DNA from: Polaromonas sp. CF318
GTDB taxonomy: Bacteria; Pseudomonadota; Gammaproteobacteria; Burkholderiales; Burkholderiaceae_C
Direction: 5' to 3'
DNA length: 64,000 nt
NCBI RefSeq assembly: GCF_000282655.1
Contig: NZ_AKIV01000064.1
Span: forward strand, 32,965-96,964
In this document: piece after piece, positions 36,941 through 45,397 of the stretch
Position numbering within the stretch: the first letter of the stretch is position 1
Layout of the letters: each line of letters begins with the position of its first letter
The notes under the pieces: model-generated
What the model was told of the DNA's origin: nothing
Databases searched by the model: none
Seen by the model: only the letters and a program-made list of their open reading frames with translations
Position numbers and translations under genes: made by a program

Positions 36941-38710
36941 TCAGGCGGACTGCAGCAGCACGGCGGGGTCCTCGCTGGCCAACACCTGTGCGGCCCAGGG
37001 CTGCAGCTTGGAGGCGTCGGCGCGCAGGATCTGCTGCTTGACCGCCAGGATTTGCGAGGGGTGCATGGAAAAGCTGCGCAGGCCCAGGCCCAGCAGCAGC
37101 CGCGTCATGCCCACGTCGCCGGCCATCTCGCCGCAGACGCTCACACCCTTGCCCTGGGCGTCGCATTCGGCAATGGTGTCGGCGATCAGGCGCAGCACCG
37201 CCGGGTGGCAGGGGTCGTACAGGTGCGAGACCGCCTCGTCGGCGCGGTCTATGGCCAGCGTGTACTGGATCAGGTCGTTGGTGCCTATCGACAAAAAGTC
37301 GAAGTACTTCAGGAAGAGCTTGAGCGTGAGCGCAGCCGCCGGGATTTCAATCATCGCGCCCAGGCGCACCGGGCCGTAGGGCGTGCCGTTGTTGTCCAGC
37401 GTCGCGCGCGCATGGTCTATCAGCGACATGGTCTGGCGGATTTCCGTGGCATGCGCCAGCATGGGCACCAGCAGGTTGACCTGGCCGTGCGCGGCCGCGC
37501 GCAGGATGGCGCGCAGCTGCGTGAGGAACATGGGCGGGTCCGCCAGGCTCCAGCGTATGGCGCGCAGGCCCAGCGCCGGGTTCAAATGGGTGTCCTGCGC
37601 CTTGGCATGGCGGTCCAGCGGCTTGTCCGAGCCTATGTCCACCGTGCGTATGGTCACCGGCAGGCCGTGCATGCCTTCAATCGCCTTGCGGTAGGCCTGG
37701 TACTGCTCTTCCTCGTCGGGCAGCTTGCCGCTGCGCCCCATGAACAGGAATTCGCTGCGGAACAAGCCGACGCCGACCGCGCCGGCCGTCACCGCGCCCA
37801 GGGTGTCCTCGGGCATTTCAATATTCGCCAGCAGCTCCACGCGCTGCCCGTCTATGGTCAGCGAGGGCGTGTTTTTCAGCCGGTTCAGGCGCTGGCGCTC
37901 AAGCTCGCCCTGGCGCTGCTTGAAGCCGTACTCGGCCAGGATGATGGGCGAGGGATCGACAATCAGCACGCCGGCGTCGCCGTCGATGATGACCCAGTCG
38001 TCCTGCTTGATCAGCTGGCTGGCGCTGCGCGCGCCCACCACCGCCGGGATGTCCATGCTGCGCGCCACGATGGCCGTGTGCGAGGTCTTGCCGCCCACGT
38101 CGGTGGCGAAACCGGCGAACAGGCTTTGCTTGAACTGCAGCATGTCGGCCGGCGACAGGTCGTGCGCCACCAGCACCAGCGGCACGTCGGTGGTGTCGTC
38201 CAGCAGCAGGTCCTGCTGCGAGAGCTTGCGGCCCGCGCCCGCCTGGGCGGCCGGCTGCACCGGCGAGGCCACGCCCTTCATGTGGCGCAGGATGCGCTCG
38301 ACCACCTGCTCGAGGTCGGCCTTGCGCTCGCGCAGGTACTCGTCCTCCATGTCGTCGAACTGGCGCGCGATGATTTCGTACTGCGTGGTCAGCGCCCACT
38401 CGGCGTTGTAGTGGCGGTCGACGATCCAGTGCTTGACGCCGCTGATCAGCTGCTCGTCCTGCAGCAGCATCAGGTGCACGTCCAGCAGCGCGGCCAGCTC
38501 GTGCGGCGCGTCCTTGGGCAGGTCCTGCTGCAGGCGCGTAATTTCCTCCATCACCGCGTTGCGTGAAATCCGCACCCGCGTGATCTCGTCGGCCGTCTTG
38601 TCGTCCTCGATGAAATAGTGCGCCACGTCGGCGCGGCTGGACGCGACGAGCACGGCACGGCCTATCGCGATGCCTCGCGAAACAGCCAGACCGTGGACTG
38701 AGAAAGTCAA
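36941..38710 (-). CDS. ptsI: Phosphoenolpyruvate-protein phosphotransferase (PTS enzyme I)
   Basis: A 589-residue protein starting at TTG (MTFSVHGLAVSRGIAIGRAVLV), since no ATG exists at the family N-terminus. The phospho-His lies in TDVGGKTSHTAIVARSMDIPAVVG and the PEP-binding domain has FLFMGRSGKLPDEEEQY and SIGTNDLIQYTLAIDRAD. Enzyme I transfers phosphate from PEP to HPr. Downstream of HPr and EIIA on the same strand, it completes a regulatory PTS without sugar permeases in view. Confidence 0.95.
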   Translation of the reverse strand: MTFSVHGLAVSRGIAIGRAVLVASSRADVAHYFIEDDKTADEITRVRISRNAVMEEITRLQQDLPKDAPHELAALLDVHLMLLQDEQLISGVKHWIVDRHYNAEWALTTQYEIIARQFDDMEDEYLRERKADLEQVVERILRHMKGVASPVQPAAQAGAGRKLSQQDLLLDDTTDVPLVLVAHDLSPADMLQFKQSLFAGFATDVGGKTSHTAIVARSMDIPAVVGARSASQLIKQDDWVIIDGDAGVLIVDPSPIILAEYGFKQRQGELERQRLNRLKNTPSLTIDGQRVELLANIEMPEDTLGAVTAGAVGVGLFRSEFLFMGRSGKLPDEEEQYQAYRKAIEGMHGLPVTIRTVDIGSDKPLDRHAKAQDTHLNPALGLRAIRWSLADPPMFLTQLRAILRAAAHGQVNLLVPMLAHATEIRQTMSLIDHARATLDNNGTPYGPVRLGAMIEIPAAALTLKLFLKYFDFLSIGTNDLIQYTLAIDRADEAVSHLYDPCHPAVLRLIADTIAECDAQGKGVSVCGEMAGDVGMTRLLLGLGLRSFSMHPSQILAVKQQILRADASKLQPWAAQVLASEDPAVLLQSA

Positions 38711-38766
38711 GACGTCACTCCCATTTCCCCAAGCGATGCGAAGCGAGCCGGATAAGGCAAGTTCGA

Positions 38767-38850
38767 GCCGCGGAACCGGCTTTGCCGGGCCGCAGGCGGG
38801 CGGCCCCCTCGGGGGGCAGCGCAGTACACGAAGTGACAAGCGTGGGGGCC
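38767..38850 (+). repeat. GC-rich intergenic repeat, copy A
   Basis: An 84-base element (GCGGAACCGGCTTTGCCGGG ... GGCCCCCTCGGGGGGC ... AAGCGTGGGGGCC) containing two internal hairpins. It lies between ptsH and ptsI. An inverted copy occurs at 63793-63878 and a partial direct copy at 63937-63990. The type is common in intergenic regions of Comamonadaceae (from memory). Confidence 0.8.
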
Positions 38851-38852
38851 AT

Positions 38853-39122
38853 TCACTCGCCTTCCCCGAATTTGTCGGCGATGAGGGCCAGGATGGCCTC
38901 CATCGCCGCCTGCTCGTCGTTGCCGTTGGTCTCGACCTCGACGGTGCTGCCCAGGCCGGCGGCCAGCATCATGACGCCCATGATGCTTTTGGCATTGACG
39001 CGGCGCTCGCCCTTGCTCATCCAGACTTCGCAGCCGAAGCTGCCGGCGAGTTTGGTGAGTTTGGCGGAGGCGCGGGCGTGCAGGCCCAGCTTATTGCTGA
39101 TGTTCGTGCTGGTCTTGATCAT
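38853..39122 (-). CDS. ptsH: Phosphocarrier protein HPr
   Basis: An 89-residue protein with the phospho-His15 in KLGLHARASAKL and Ser46 in VNAKSIMGVMML, the site phosphorylated by HPr kinase in species that have one. It accepts phosphate from enzyme I and passes it to EIIA. Its start lies 32 bases inside the EIIA gene, so translation is coupled. Confidence 0.97.
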   Translation of the reverse strand: MIKTSTNISNKLGLHARASAKLTKLAGSFGCEVWMSKGERRVNAKSIMGVMMLAAGLGSTVEVETNGNDEQAAMEAILALIADKFGEGE

Positions 39123-39534
39123 GGTTTCGGCGCACCTGGTTTTGCGGTGCGGTAATGGCGACCTGCATCACGCCCTGCGTGGCCCCGACGAGGGCGCGCG
39201 CCACCAGGGCGTCGAGCGACTCGTGCCGGTAGGACACGGTGCGCAGCAGCATGGGCAGGTTGATGCCGGTGATAAGTTTGGAATGAACGCCGTCGACTAA
39301 CTTTTGCGCCACGTTGCAGGGCGTGGCCCCGAAGACGTCGGCCAGCACCAGCGCGTGCGAGGTGCCCAGCTGGGCCAGCATGATGCGGGCCTGGGCCAGG
39401 GTTTCCTCGGGCGGCATGTTCGGCTGCACGTCCAGCGCGGCGACGCCGGGCGCGTTGTCGGGGAACACATGCAGCACGCACTGGCGCAGGGCGGAGGCCA
39501 GCGGAGCGTGGGCGATGATGAAGATGCCGTTCAT
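39091..39534 (-). CDS. PTS system EIIA component, mannose/fructose type
   Basis: A 147-residue protein starting MNGIFIIAHAPLASALRQC with the phospho-His9. ALVLADVFGATPCNVAQKL and ITGINLPMLLRTV are the fold signatures of EIIA-Man. With no EIIB/C/D partners here, it is the orphan regulatory EIIA that betaproteobacteria carry beside ptsHI. The polar tail (RRNHDQDQHEHQQ) is encoded by the stretch that overlaps ptsH. The start overlaps the upstream MFS stop by 4 bases (ATGA). Confidence 0.9.
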   Translation of the reverse strand: MNGIFIIAHAPLASALRQCVLHVFPDNAPGVAALDVQPNMPPEETLAQARIMLAQLGTSHALVLADVFGATPCNVAQKLVDGVHSKLITGINLPMLLRTVSYRHESLDALVARALVGATQGVMQVAITAPQNQVRRNHDQDQHEHQQ

Positions 39535-40826
39535 GGGTTTTCGGGTTCCACTGAATTATCGGCGCGCACACTGAGGAAATACCCATATGAGGCGATACAA
39601 CAACACAATAACACCCCCATGGCCGCCTGGAAGCTTGCCAGCGTGCCCAGGCCCAGGGCGGCGAACACGTCGATCAGCAGGCCTATGCCCCACTGCACGA
39701 CAAACACGCCGGCAAAAATCATGAGGTTGTAGGCCGACAGCGCCCGCCCCGCCAGCGAGGGCTTGAAGGCCATGCCCACCGCCGGCTGCGCCAGGCCCAT
39801 CACGCTGCAGCCCATGCAGAACAGCGCCCAGCCCAGCCAGCCGGTGGACGCACCGGCCGCGATGTTGAAGGCCAGCACCGCGATGCTGACCGGCACGCCC
39901 CAGGTGATCAGTCGGGTCGCCGACCAGCCCTGGCGCGACAGCCAGGGATTGACCATGCCCCAGCTCCAGAAGGTCAGCAGCATGGTGGCATTGATATAGA
40001 AGAGGCCGGTGGCGGCCTCAAGCGGCGTGTAGCCCGCGACCTTGACCATCCAGGGGCCAGCCCACAAGGTCTGCACCGCGACCAGCCCGCCGTAGTTGAA
40101 GAAAGCCATGGGCGTCATCTTGCGGAAATAGCGGCTGCGCCAGATGGGCGCGTAGCCGGTCTCGCCTGGTACCGCGGGCGTTGCGGCATGGTTCAGTCTC
40201 CACGCCGGCGCCACCCAGGCGATGGCGGCCATAGACAGCACAATCATGGCCGCCAGTATCCAGAACAGCGGCCGCCAGCCCGTGACCGGCATCAGCCACT
40301 GCACCGGCAGGGTGGAGGCCAGCATGCCCAGCGAGCCCGTCATCAGCATCCAGGAATTGGCGCGCAAGACCGTGCCCGGCTCGAACCAGCGGCGGTAGCC
40401 CGTGAGCGGCGCCATCAGGCAGGCGCTCACGCCCATGCCCACCAGCACACGCGCCGCCAGCAGCCAGGCAAAGCTGGTCGCCAGCGAAAACGCCAGGCAA
40501 CCCAGCACGGCAATGCTTAAAAAACTCAGGATCACGCGCTTGGGCCCATGGCGATCCAGCCAGGTGCCCAGCGGCAGCTGCGTGGCCGCAAAGCCCAGGA
40601 AATAACCGCCGGCCAGCAGGCCCAGGTCGCGCGCATGCAGCGAAAAATCCTGCGTCAGCACCGGCGACAAAGTGGCCGTGATGGCCCGCACCAGCGCCGA
40701 ACAAAAGTAGGCCGCGGCAAAGGCCAGGAAGACGATGGCGCCGGTCCAGGCATCCAGCCGGCCGGGTTCGGACGGCGCGGCCGATACATTGCGCGCGGCG
40801 GACATGGAGGTTTCGGCGCCCGTCAT
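39531..40826 (-). CDS. MFS transporter
   Basis: A 431-residue protein with 12 TM helices. Motif A is GTWLDRHGPKRVILSFLS and the following helix has LLAARVLVGMGVSACLMAPLTGYRRWF. It has an inner-membrane layout and belongs to a general MFS group with no predicted substrate. Its start overlaps the lipoprotein gene stop and its stop overlaps the EIIA start, so the run of five genes from 41365 down to 36941 is likely one operon. Linkage of an MFS gene with EIIA-ptsHI is unusual enough to note. Confidence 0.88.
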   Translation of the reverse strand: MTGAETSMSAARNVSAAPSEPGRLDAWTGAIVFLAFAAAYFCSALVRAITATLSPVLTQDFSLHARDLGLLAGGYFLGFAATQLPLGTWLDRHGPKRVILSFLSIAVLGCLAFSLATSFAWLLAARVLVGMGVSACLMAPLTGYRRWFEPGTVLRANSWMLMTGSLGMLASTLPVQWLMPVTGWRPLFWILAAMIVLSMAAIAWVAPAWRLNHAATPAVPGETGYAPIWRSRYFRKMTPMAFFNYGGLVAVQTLWAGPWMVKVAGYTPLEAATGLFYINATMLLTFWSWGMVNPWLSRQGWSATRLITWGVPVSIAVLAFNIAAGASTGWLGWALFCMGCSVMGLAQPAVGMAFKPSLAGRALSAYNLMIFAGVFVVQWGIGLLIDVFAALGLGTLASFQAAMGVLLCCCIASYGYFLSVRADNSVEPENP

Positions 40827-41365
40827 TCGAACTTAAGGCTGGAGAAAAAGGTTTCGGCGAGTTCGGGCGTGATGCGGTCGGCATACAGCACCACCTGGAA
40901 GGCCTGCGCGCCCTGGGCAAAGTACGCCGCCTGCCCGCTGACCGCCGTGCCGTCGGCGCGCCGGCCCTGGGCCTTGACCAGGATGGCGGCCGCGCCGGGC
41001 ATGGTGAGCGGCGAGACCTGCGCGGGCCCGGCCTTCATATTCGCCAGCGTCAGGCTTTGCCACTGCGCGAGCACCGGCCCGGCCTGGGCCGCATCGCCCA
41101 GCTGCGCCACCGCCACGGCAAAGGTCGCGCCGCCGGCATCGCAGCCCAGCATGGACAGCGGCGTCGCCGGCCCGCCCAGGGGCACGGTTTTTTGCGCCTT
41201 GTCGGGCTTGCAGGGCAGCAGCAGCGCCAGGCGTGTGCCCTCGGGCCGCACTTCGCGCCAGTTCAGGGTGGGGCTGCAGGCCGTCAGCAGGGCCATCGTC
41301 GTCAGGAAAAAGGCGGCGGCCAGCCGCGGCAAGAGGCGCGCGGCCCCCCCAAAAGTCATAAGCAT
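40823..41365 (-). CDS. Predicted lipoprotein of unknown function
   Basis: A 180-residue protein: hydrophobic signal and lipobox LLTACSPTLNWREVRPEGTRLALLLPCKPDKAQKTVPLGG (Cys at 30), then a small domain with MLGCDAGGATFAVAVAQLGD and VSGQAAYFAQGAQAFQVVLYADRITPELAETFFSSLKFE. The ending SSLKF is common to small sandwich-like periplasmic proteins (PsbP-like). Its stop overlaps the MFS start. The function is unknown. Confidence 0.75.
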   Translation of the reverse strand: MLMTFGGAARLLPRLAAAFFLTTMALLTACSPTLNWREVRPEGTRLALLLPCKPDKAQKTVPLGGPATPLSMLGCDAGGATFAVAVAQLGDAAQAGPVLAQWQSLTLANMKAGPAQVSPLTMPGAAAILVKAQGRRADGTAVSGQAAYFAQGAQAFQVVLYADRITPELAETFFSSLKFE

Positions 41366-41406
41366 GCCTTGGACTTTACAGGGATTCCCGCCTGGAGGCG
41401 GCGTTC

Positions 41407-41467
41407 TGCACCGCTTTGGCGCGCAAAAAGCATCCGGCCTTGCACCGAGCCGGGCACCTTGCTGGCT
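41407..41467 (+). promoter_or_regulatory. Putative NtrC site plus sigma-54-like promoter, copy A
   Basis: TGCACCGCTTTGGCGCG at 41407-41423 resembles the NtrC consensus TGCACC-N5-GGTGCA. GGGCACC-TTGC-TGGCT follows at 41452-41467 with GG and GC 10 bases apart, as in sigma-54 -24/-12 boxes. Spacing between the two motifs is identical to copy B at 44066. The gene at 41580 would be downstream with a leader of about 100 bases. The -12 box here is weaker than in copy B. Confidence 0.4.
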
Positions 41468-41579
41468 CATGGTCGGCCTATGCCCGGAACCCGTATCGAA
41501 GAAGTTCAGGACTTCGCGCCATGATGCGGCCCTGCCATCACGGCCATCTGAATCGGGCCCCGGCTTGGTAAGCTTGGTC

Positions 41580-42167
41580 ATGGTCTATTTCAGAACACAC
41601 ACATTCATGGCGGCCATGCTGCTATGCGCCGCAAGCCCTGCCTGGGCTTTGGAACTGCAGAATCAAAACTTCAGCGACGATGAAATTTTCTCGGCTGTGG
41701 TGAACAGGTTCAAGAAACCGCTTCTGCATCGCTTCAACCCTGCCGCCGAGGGCGAACGAAAACCTTTGCTGGTGCTGGGCCCCGCACTGAAATTCGGCAA
41801 AAAAATGCAGTCTCAATCATTTACCCACCTGACGCAGCAGGAGCTGGTTGAGCAGCAACAGGCGGTTTTTATCTTGATAGAAAAATCAGGGCGGGATGCC
41901 GAGCGGAACACACTCTATGTGGAGTACGACATACTGAGCAATGCGTCTTATGGCGTGCTGAAGGTTTATCCCAAGGATGGCGTGCTGGTGGCTGAATCCC
42001 ATGACAGCTACCGCTCATCCTCAGGTGCAAGGGCCACTTACGGCAAGCTCTACAAGGGTGTGGCTTGCCGCGACAACACCGAAATGGCCTATCGCTGGAA
42101 CTACTACGAACGCAATGGCGCAAGCGGGCGTTGCCCTGAAGCGATGTTCACTGAGTTTACGGATTAG
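41580..42167 (+). CDS. Exported protein of unknown function
   Basis: A 195-residue protein with signal peptide FMAAMLLCAASPAWALELQNQ. The mature part reads FSDDEIFSAVVNRFKKPLLHRFNPAAEGERKPLLVLGPALKFGKKMQSQSF and later NTLYVEYDILSNASYGVLKVYPKDGVLVAESHDSYR. No catalytic motif or known family is recognised. One Cys pair (VACRDN and GRCPEAM) could form a disulfide near the C-terminus. The next gene, a heparinase-like lipoprotein, starts 41 bases after it, so the two may share a transcript. Confidence 0.65.
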   Translation: MVYFRTHTFMAAMLLCAASPAWALELQNQNFSDDEIFSAVVNRFKKPLLHRFNPAAEGERKPLLVLGPALKFGKKMQSQSFTHLTQQELVEQQQAVFILIEKSGRDAERNTLYVEYDILSNASYGVLKVYPKDGVLVAESHDSYRSSSGARATYGKLYKGVACRDNTEMAYRWNYYERNGASGRCPEAMFTEFTD

Positions 42168-42208
42168 TTAAACCTCAGGCCAGGCTGCCAAGCTGAAGGA
42201 CAACAAGC

Positions 42209-44002
42209 ATGCCTTTCAAACGCCGTGAGTTTCTCGCCGCGATGTTTCCAGTCGCCACCCAGTTGACCGGGTGCGGGAGCCTGCAGCTTATTGCCGAATC
42301 GCCGTCAACAGTTCAGATTCACCCGCCACTGCTTGCCAGCGAAAGCGATTGGTCTTCCCTGCCTGATCGATGCAAAGCGGACCCCGATCTCGACCGTTTC
42401 AACGCAGCACTGCTGGCGCGCGCCCGCACCGACATCGCCCTGCCTCCGCTCGAGCACAAACTCGAAAACGGCCGCCTGCTGGGTGTTTCGCGCGAATTCA
42501 TTCGCCGAAGCCTGCAGTGGGCTTTCGCGTACAGGGTGACAAGGGAGCGGGTTTTCCTGGACCGCGCCCGGCAGGAAATGCTCGCCGTCGCCGCATTCAG
42601 CGAATGGCCGGAGCATTATCTGGAGCTTGCCGAGACGATCACGGGCATGGCCATCTCCTACGGCTGGCTTTTCAACGACCTGTCGGCCGATGACCGTGCC
42701 GCCCTGCGCGCGGCGATTGTCGGCAAGGGCATTGCCCAGGCGCGTTACGGCCACAGAGCCTTCAGGTCCACCAACAACTGGAGCCAGGTGTGCATCGGCG
42801 GCATGGTCCTGGGAGCGCTGGCCGTAGAGGAAGATGAACCCGCACTCGCAGCCGACCTCCTCGCGGCGGCGCGTCAAGGCGTATTCATCGGGCTGAATGC
42901 CTACCGGCCGGACGGGGCCTACCCTGAAGGGCCGAACTACTGGAGCTATGGAACCAGCTTTACCGTGCTGCTGGCCGCCGCACTCCGTGGCCGCAAAGGC
43001 GGCGACTGGGGCTTGCTGGATGCGCCCGGCTTCAGGCGCAGTGCCGAGTTCTACACACACTCCATCGGCCCGTCCGGGAAGCACTTCGATTTTGCCGACA
43101 GCGTCGAGGGCCAGGAATTGCCATGCGCCATCGTCTACCTGGCCCGTGAACTGGACCAGCCCGCACTGTTGACGGCCAAGCGCGAGATGATCCGCAAGCA
43201 GCAGGGCCTGTCTGAACGCTTCGCGCCCCTCTCGGTGTTGTGGTGGCCCACAAAAACGGGTGGAAATCCCCTGCCTGCAAGCTTCTCGGCCCAGGGGGCG
43301 CAGCCGCTCGCCATCTGGCGCTCATCATGGTCCGATCCCAACGCGTGGTGGTTCGCCATCAAGGCGGGCGGGGCGGCGCACAGCCATGCGCACATGGATG
43401 CGGGCAGTTTCGTGCTCGAACTGGATGGCCTGCGCTGGGCCAAGGACCTCGGCATGCAGGACTACGGCAGCCTGGAATCCCGCGGCATTGACCTGTGGAA
43501 CATGAAGGCGGACTCAACACGCTGGCAGGTCTTCAGGCTGTCTGCCCAGGCGCACAACACACTGACGCTGGACAGCCAGCCACACAGCGTCCGCGGCATG
43601 GCCACGCTGCGCATGCTTGCCGAACGCGAGGCCTTGATAGACCTGACCCCCGCGCTGTTGCCGGGCCAGGCCACGCAGGCCACCCGCCGCGCCCGTTTCC
43701 TGGATGATGCGGTGCAACTTGACGACGAGCTTCTCGGCGCCCGCGCCGGCAGCACCGTCCGATGGGCGATGGCCACCGAGGCCGAGGTCAGGGTGGAGGG
43801 CACGACCGCGTTTCTGACGCAACAGGGCAAACGCCTGGCAGTACAGTTTGAAGGCAGCGCAATCCAGCTGGGCGTGCTGGATATTTCCGCGCCCCGCCAG
43901 GACTTCGACCACCCGAATCCCAACGTTCGCCAGCTGGTGGTGTCCGGAAAGCCCGCGGCAGACGGCAGCTGGAAGCTCAGCGCCCGCTTTTCGCGGGGCT
44001 AG
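42209..44002 (+). CDS. Heparinase II/III family protein, Tat-type lipoprotein signal
   Basis: A 597-residue protein. The signal region MPFKRREFLAAMFPVATQLTGCGSL combines a twin-Arg-like KRRE with a lipobox, so it may be exported folded and lipid-anchored. The alpha-toroid contains AETITGMAISYGWLFNDLSADDRAALRAAIVGKG and RSTNNWSQVCIGGMVLGALA, and the beta part starts with WWFAIKAGGAAHSHAHMDAGSFVLELDGLRWAKDLG. HSHAHMDAGSF is the conserved active-site His region of the family. Such lyases degrade acidic polysaccharides; the substrate is unknown. Confidence 0.88.
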   Translation: MPFKRREFLAAMFPVATQLTGCGSLQLIAESPSTVQIHPPLLASESDWSSLPDRCKADPDLDRFNAALLARARTDIALPPLEHKLENGRLLGVSREFIRRSLQWAFAYRVTRERVFLDRARQEMLAVAAFSEWPEHYLELAETITGMAISYGWLFNDLSADDRAALRAAIVGKGIAQARYGHRAFRSTNNWSQVCIGGMVLGALAVEEDEPALAADLLAAARQGVFIGLNAYRPDGAYPEGPNYWSYGTSFTVLLAAALRGRKGGDWGLLDAPGFRRSAEFYTHSIGPSGKHFDFADSVEGQELPCAIVYLARELDQPALLTAKREMIRKQQGLSERFAPLSVLWWPTKTGGNPLPASFSAQGAQPLAIWRSSWSDPNAWWFAIKAGGAAHSHAHMDAGSFVLELDGLRWAKDLGMQDYGSLESRGIDLWNMKADSTRWQVFRLSAQAHNTLTLDSQPHSVRGMATLRMLAEREALIDLTPALLPGQATQATRRARFLDDAVQLDDELLGARAGSTVRWAMATEAEVRVEGTTAFLTQQGKRLAVQFEGSAIQLGVLDISAPRQDFDHPNPNVRQLVVSGKPAADGSWKLSARFSRG

Positions 44003-44065
44003 GCATCATGGGTCGCTCACTGGGCGGCACCAGCTTTGCCCTTGGGCGCCGCCTTACGGCCTTTT

Positions 44066-44126
44066 TGCACCGCTTTGGCGCACCAAGGGCCGCCACCTTT
44101 GCACCAAGCTGGGCACGTTGCTTGCT
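44066..44126 (+). promoter_or_regulatory. Putative NtrC site and sigma-54 promoter, copy B
   Basis: The NtrC-like palindrome TGCACCGCTTTGGCGCA at 44066-44082 differs from TGCACC-N5-GGTGCA at one base. The sigma-54 boxes are GGGCACG-TTGC-TTGCT at 44111-44126, one mismatch from TGGCACG-N4-TTGCW. The expected start of transcription is near 44137. It stands directly before the kinase-regulator-transporter-cyanase run, so nitrogen-limitation control of that run is likely. Confidence 0.6.
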
Positions 44127-44137
44127 AATGGGGATGC

Positions 44138-45397
44138 ATGTTCGAAGACGTGTACCTGCCCGCCATGCCGCCCCCGGCCAGGTCCCTGCCGCCCCACCTG
44201 CCGGGCGTTCCGGGCCTGCCGGGCACGAACCAGGCCGTCTGGCGCGACAGGCTGTCGCAGTTGCTCGAATCCACCGGCGAAGGCATCTTCGGCATCGACA
44301 TGGACGGCCGCTGCACCTTTATCAACCGGGCCGGCGCCGAACAGCTGGGCTACGCGCCGGCCGAGGTGCTGGGCCGCAACATGCACGAGCTGGCCCACCA
44401 CTCGCATGCCGGCGGCGACCACTACCCCGAGCAGCTGTGCCCCATCTTCAACGCCTTCCGCAAGGCCCTGCCCTGCCGCATCGACAGCGAATTGTTCTGG
44501 CGCAAGAACGGCAGTGCCTTCGCGGTCGAGTATTCCTCCTACCCCATCGTCGAAGGCGGCGTGGTGCAGGGCGCGGTGGTCACCTTTGTCGACATCTCGG
44601 CGCGCCGCCAGGCCGAGGACGCGCTGCGCCAGGCCCATGCGGTGCTGGAGCAGCGCGTGAGCGAGCGCACCCACGCCCTCTCGGAAGCGCTGCAGCACCT
44701 GCGCGAACTCACGGCCTACACCCACAGCGTGCGCGAGGAAGAGCGCACGCGCATCGCGCGCGAGGTGCACGACGAGCTCGGCAGCCTGCTGGTGGCGCTC
44801 AAGATGGACGTGGGCTGGCTGGACAAGCGCCTGGGCGAGCAGCAGCAGCGCGAGCCCGAAGCCGCCCAGGCCATGCGCGAGACCATGCGCTGCAAATGCC
44901 AGAACATGGGCCGGCTGATTGAAAGCGCCGTCGACAACGTCGGCCGCATCATCACCGACCTGCGCCCCAGCATCCTGGACCACCAGGGCCTGTGGGCCGC
45001 GCTGGACTGGCAGGCGCATGAGTTCGTGCAGTCGGCCGAGCTGGCGCTCGACTGGCGCATGGACGTGGCCGGCGCCGCGCCGCTGCCCGAGCCTTCGGCG
45101 ATCGCCGTCTTCCGCATCTTCCAGGAAATGCTCAGCAACGTGGGCCGACACGCCGCGGCCAGCGAGGTCGCCATACACATACAGGCCGACGCGGCCGGCA
45201 TCAGCATCGCGGTGCGGGACAACGGCCGCGGCGCCGAAGCCGCCGCCTTTGAAGCCGCCGATGCCTACGGCGTGATGGGCATGCGCGAGCGCGCCCGCCA
45301 CCTGGGCGGCAGCCTGGAGATCAGCAGCGAGCCCGGCCGCGGCTGCCTGTTCCATTTGCGCATCGCGCTGCCGCCGGCAGCAGCCAACCCGCCATGA
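44138..45397 (+). CDS. PAS-domain sensor histidine kinase (HisKA_3, cytoplasmic)
   Basis: A 419-residue protein with no TM segment. A PAS domain covers about residues 33-150 (STGEGIFGIDMDGRCTFINRAGAEQLGYAPAEVLGRNMHELAHHS ... VVQGAVVTFVDISARRQAED). The HisKA_3 phospho-His lies in EEERTRIAREVHDELGSLLVALKMDVGWL, and the ATPase ends with VAVRDNGRG-type IAVRDNGRG and YGVMGMRERARHLGG. It is a soluble sensor paired with the LuxR-type regulator it overlaps by 4 bases. ATG 44138 would be almost leaderless from the sigma-54 promoter; ATG 44165 is the alternative. Confidence 0.92.
   Translation: MFEDVYLPAMPPPARSLPPHLPGVPGLPGTNQAVWRDRLSQLLESTGEGIFGIDMDGRCTFINRAGAEQLGYAPAEVLGRNMHELAHHSHAGGDHYPEQLCPIFNAFRKALPCRIDSELFWRKNGSAFAVEYSSYPIVEGGVVQGAVVTFVDISARRQAEDALRQAHAVLEQRVSERTHALSEALQHLRELTAYTHSVREEERTRIAREVHDELGSLLVALKMDVGWLDKRLGEQQQREPEAAQAMRETMRCKCQNMGRLIESAVDNVGRIITDLRPSILDHQGLWAALDWQAHEFVQSAELALDWRMDVAGAAPLPEPSAIAVFRIFQEMLSNVGRHAAASEVAIHIQADAAGISIAVRDNGRGAEAAAFEAADAYGVMGMRERARHLGGSLEISSEPGRGCLFHLRIALPPAAANPP

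Noticed and set aside
44067..44115. Second full NtrC site overlapping the sigma-54 box (TGCACCAAGCTGGGCA)
   Set aside because: The right half does not match GGTGCA with correct spacing, so it is at most a half-site.
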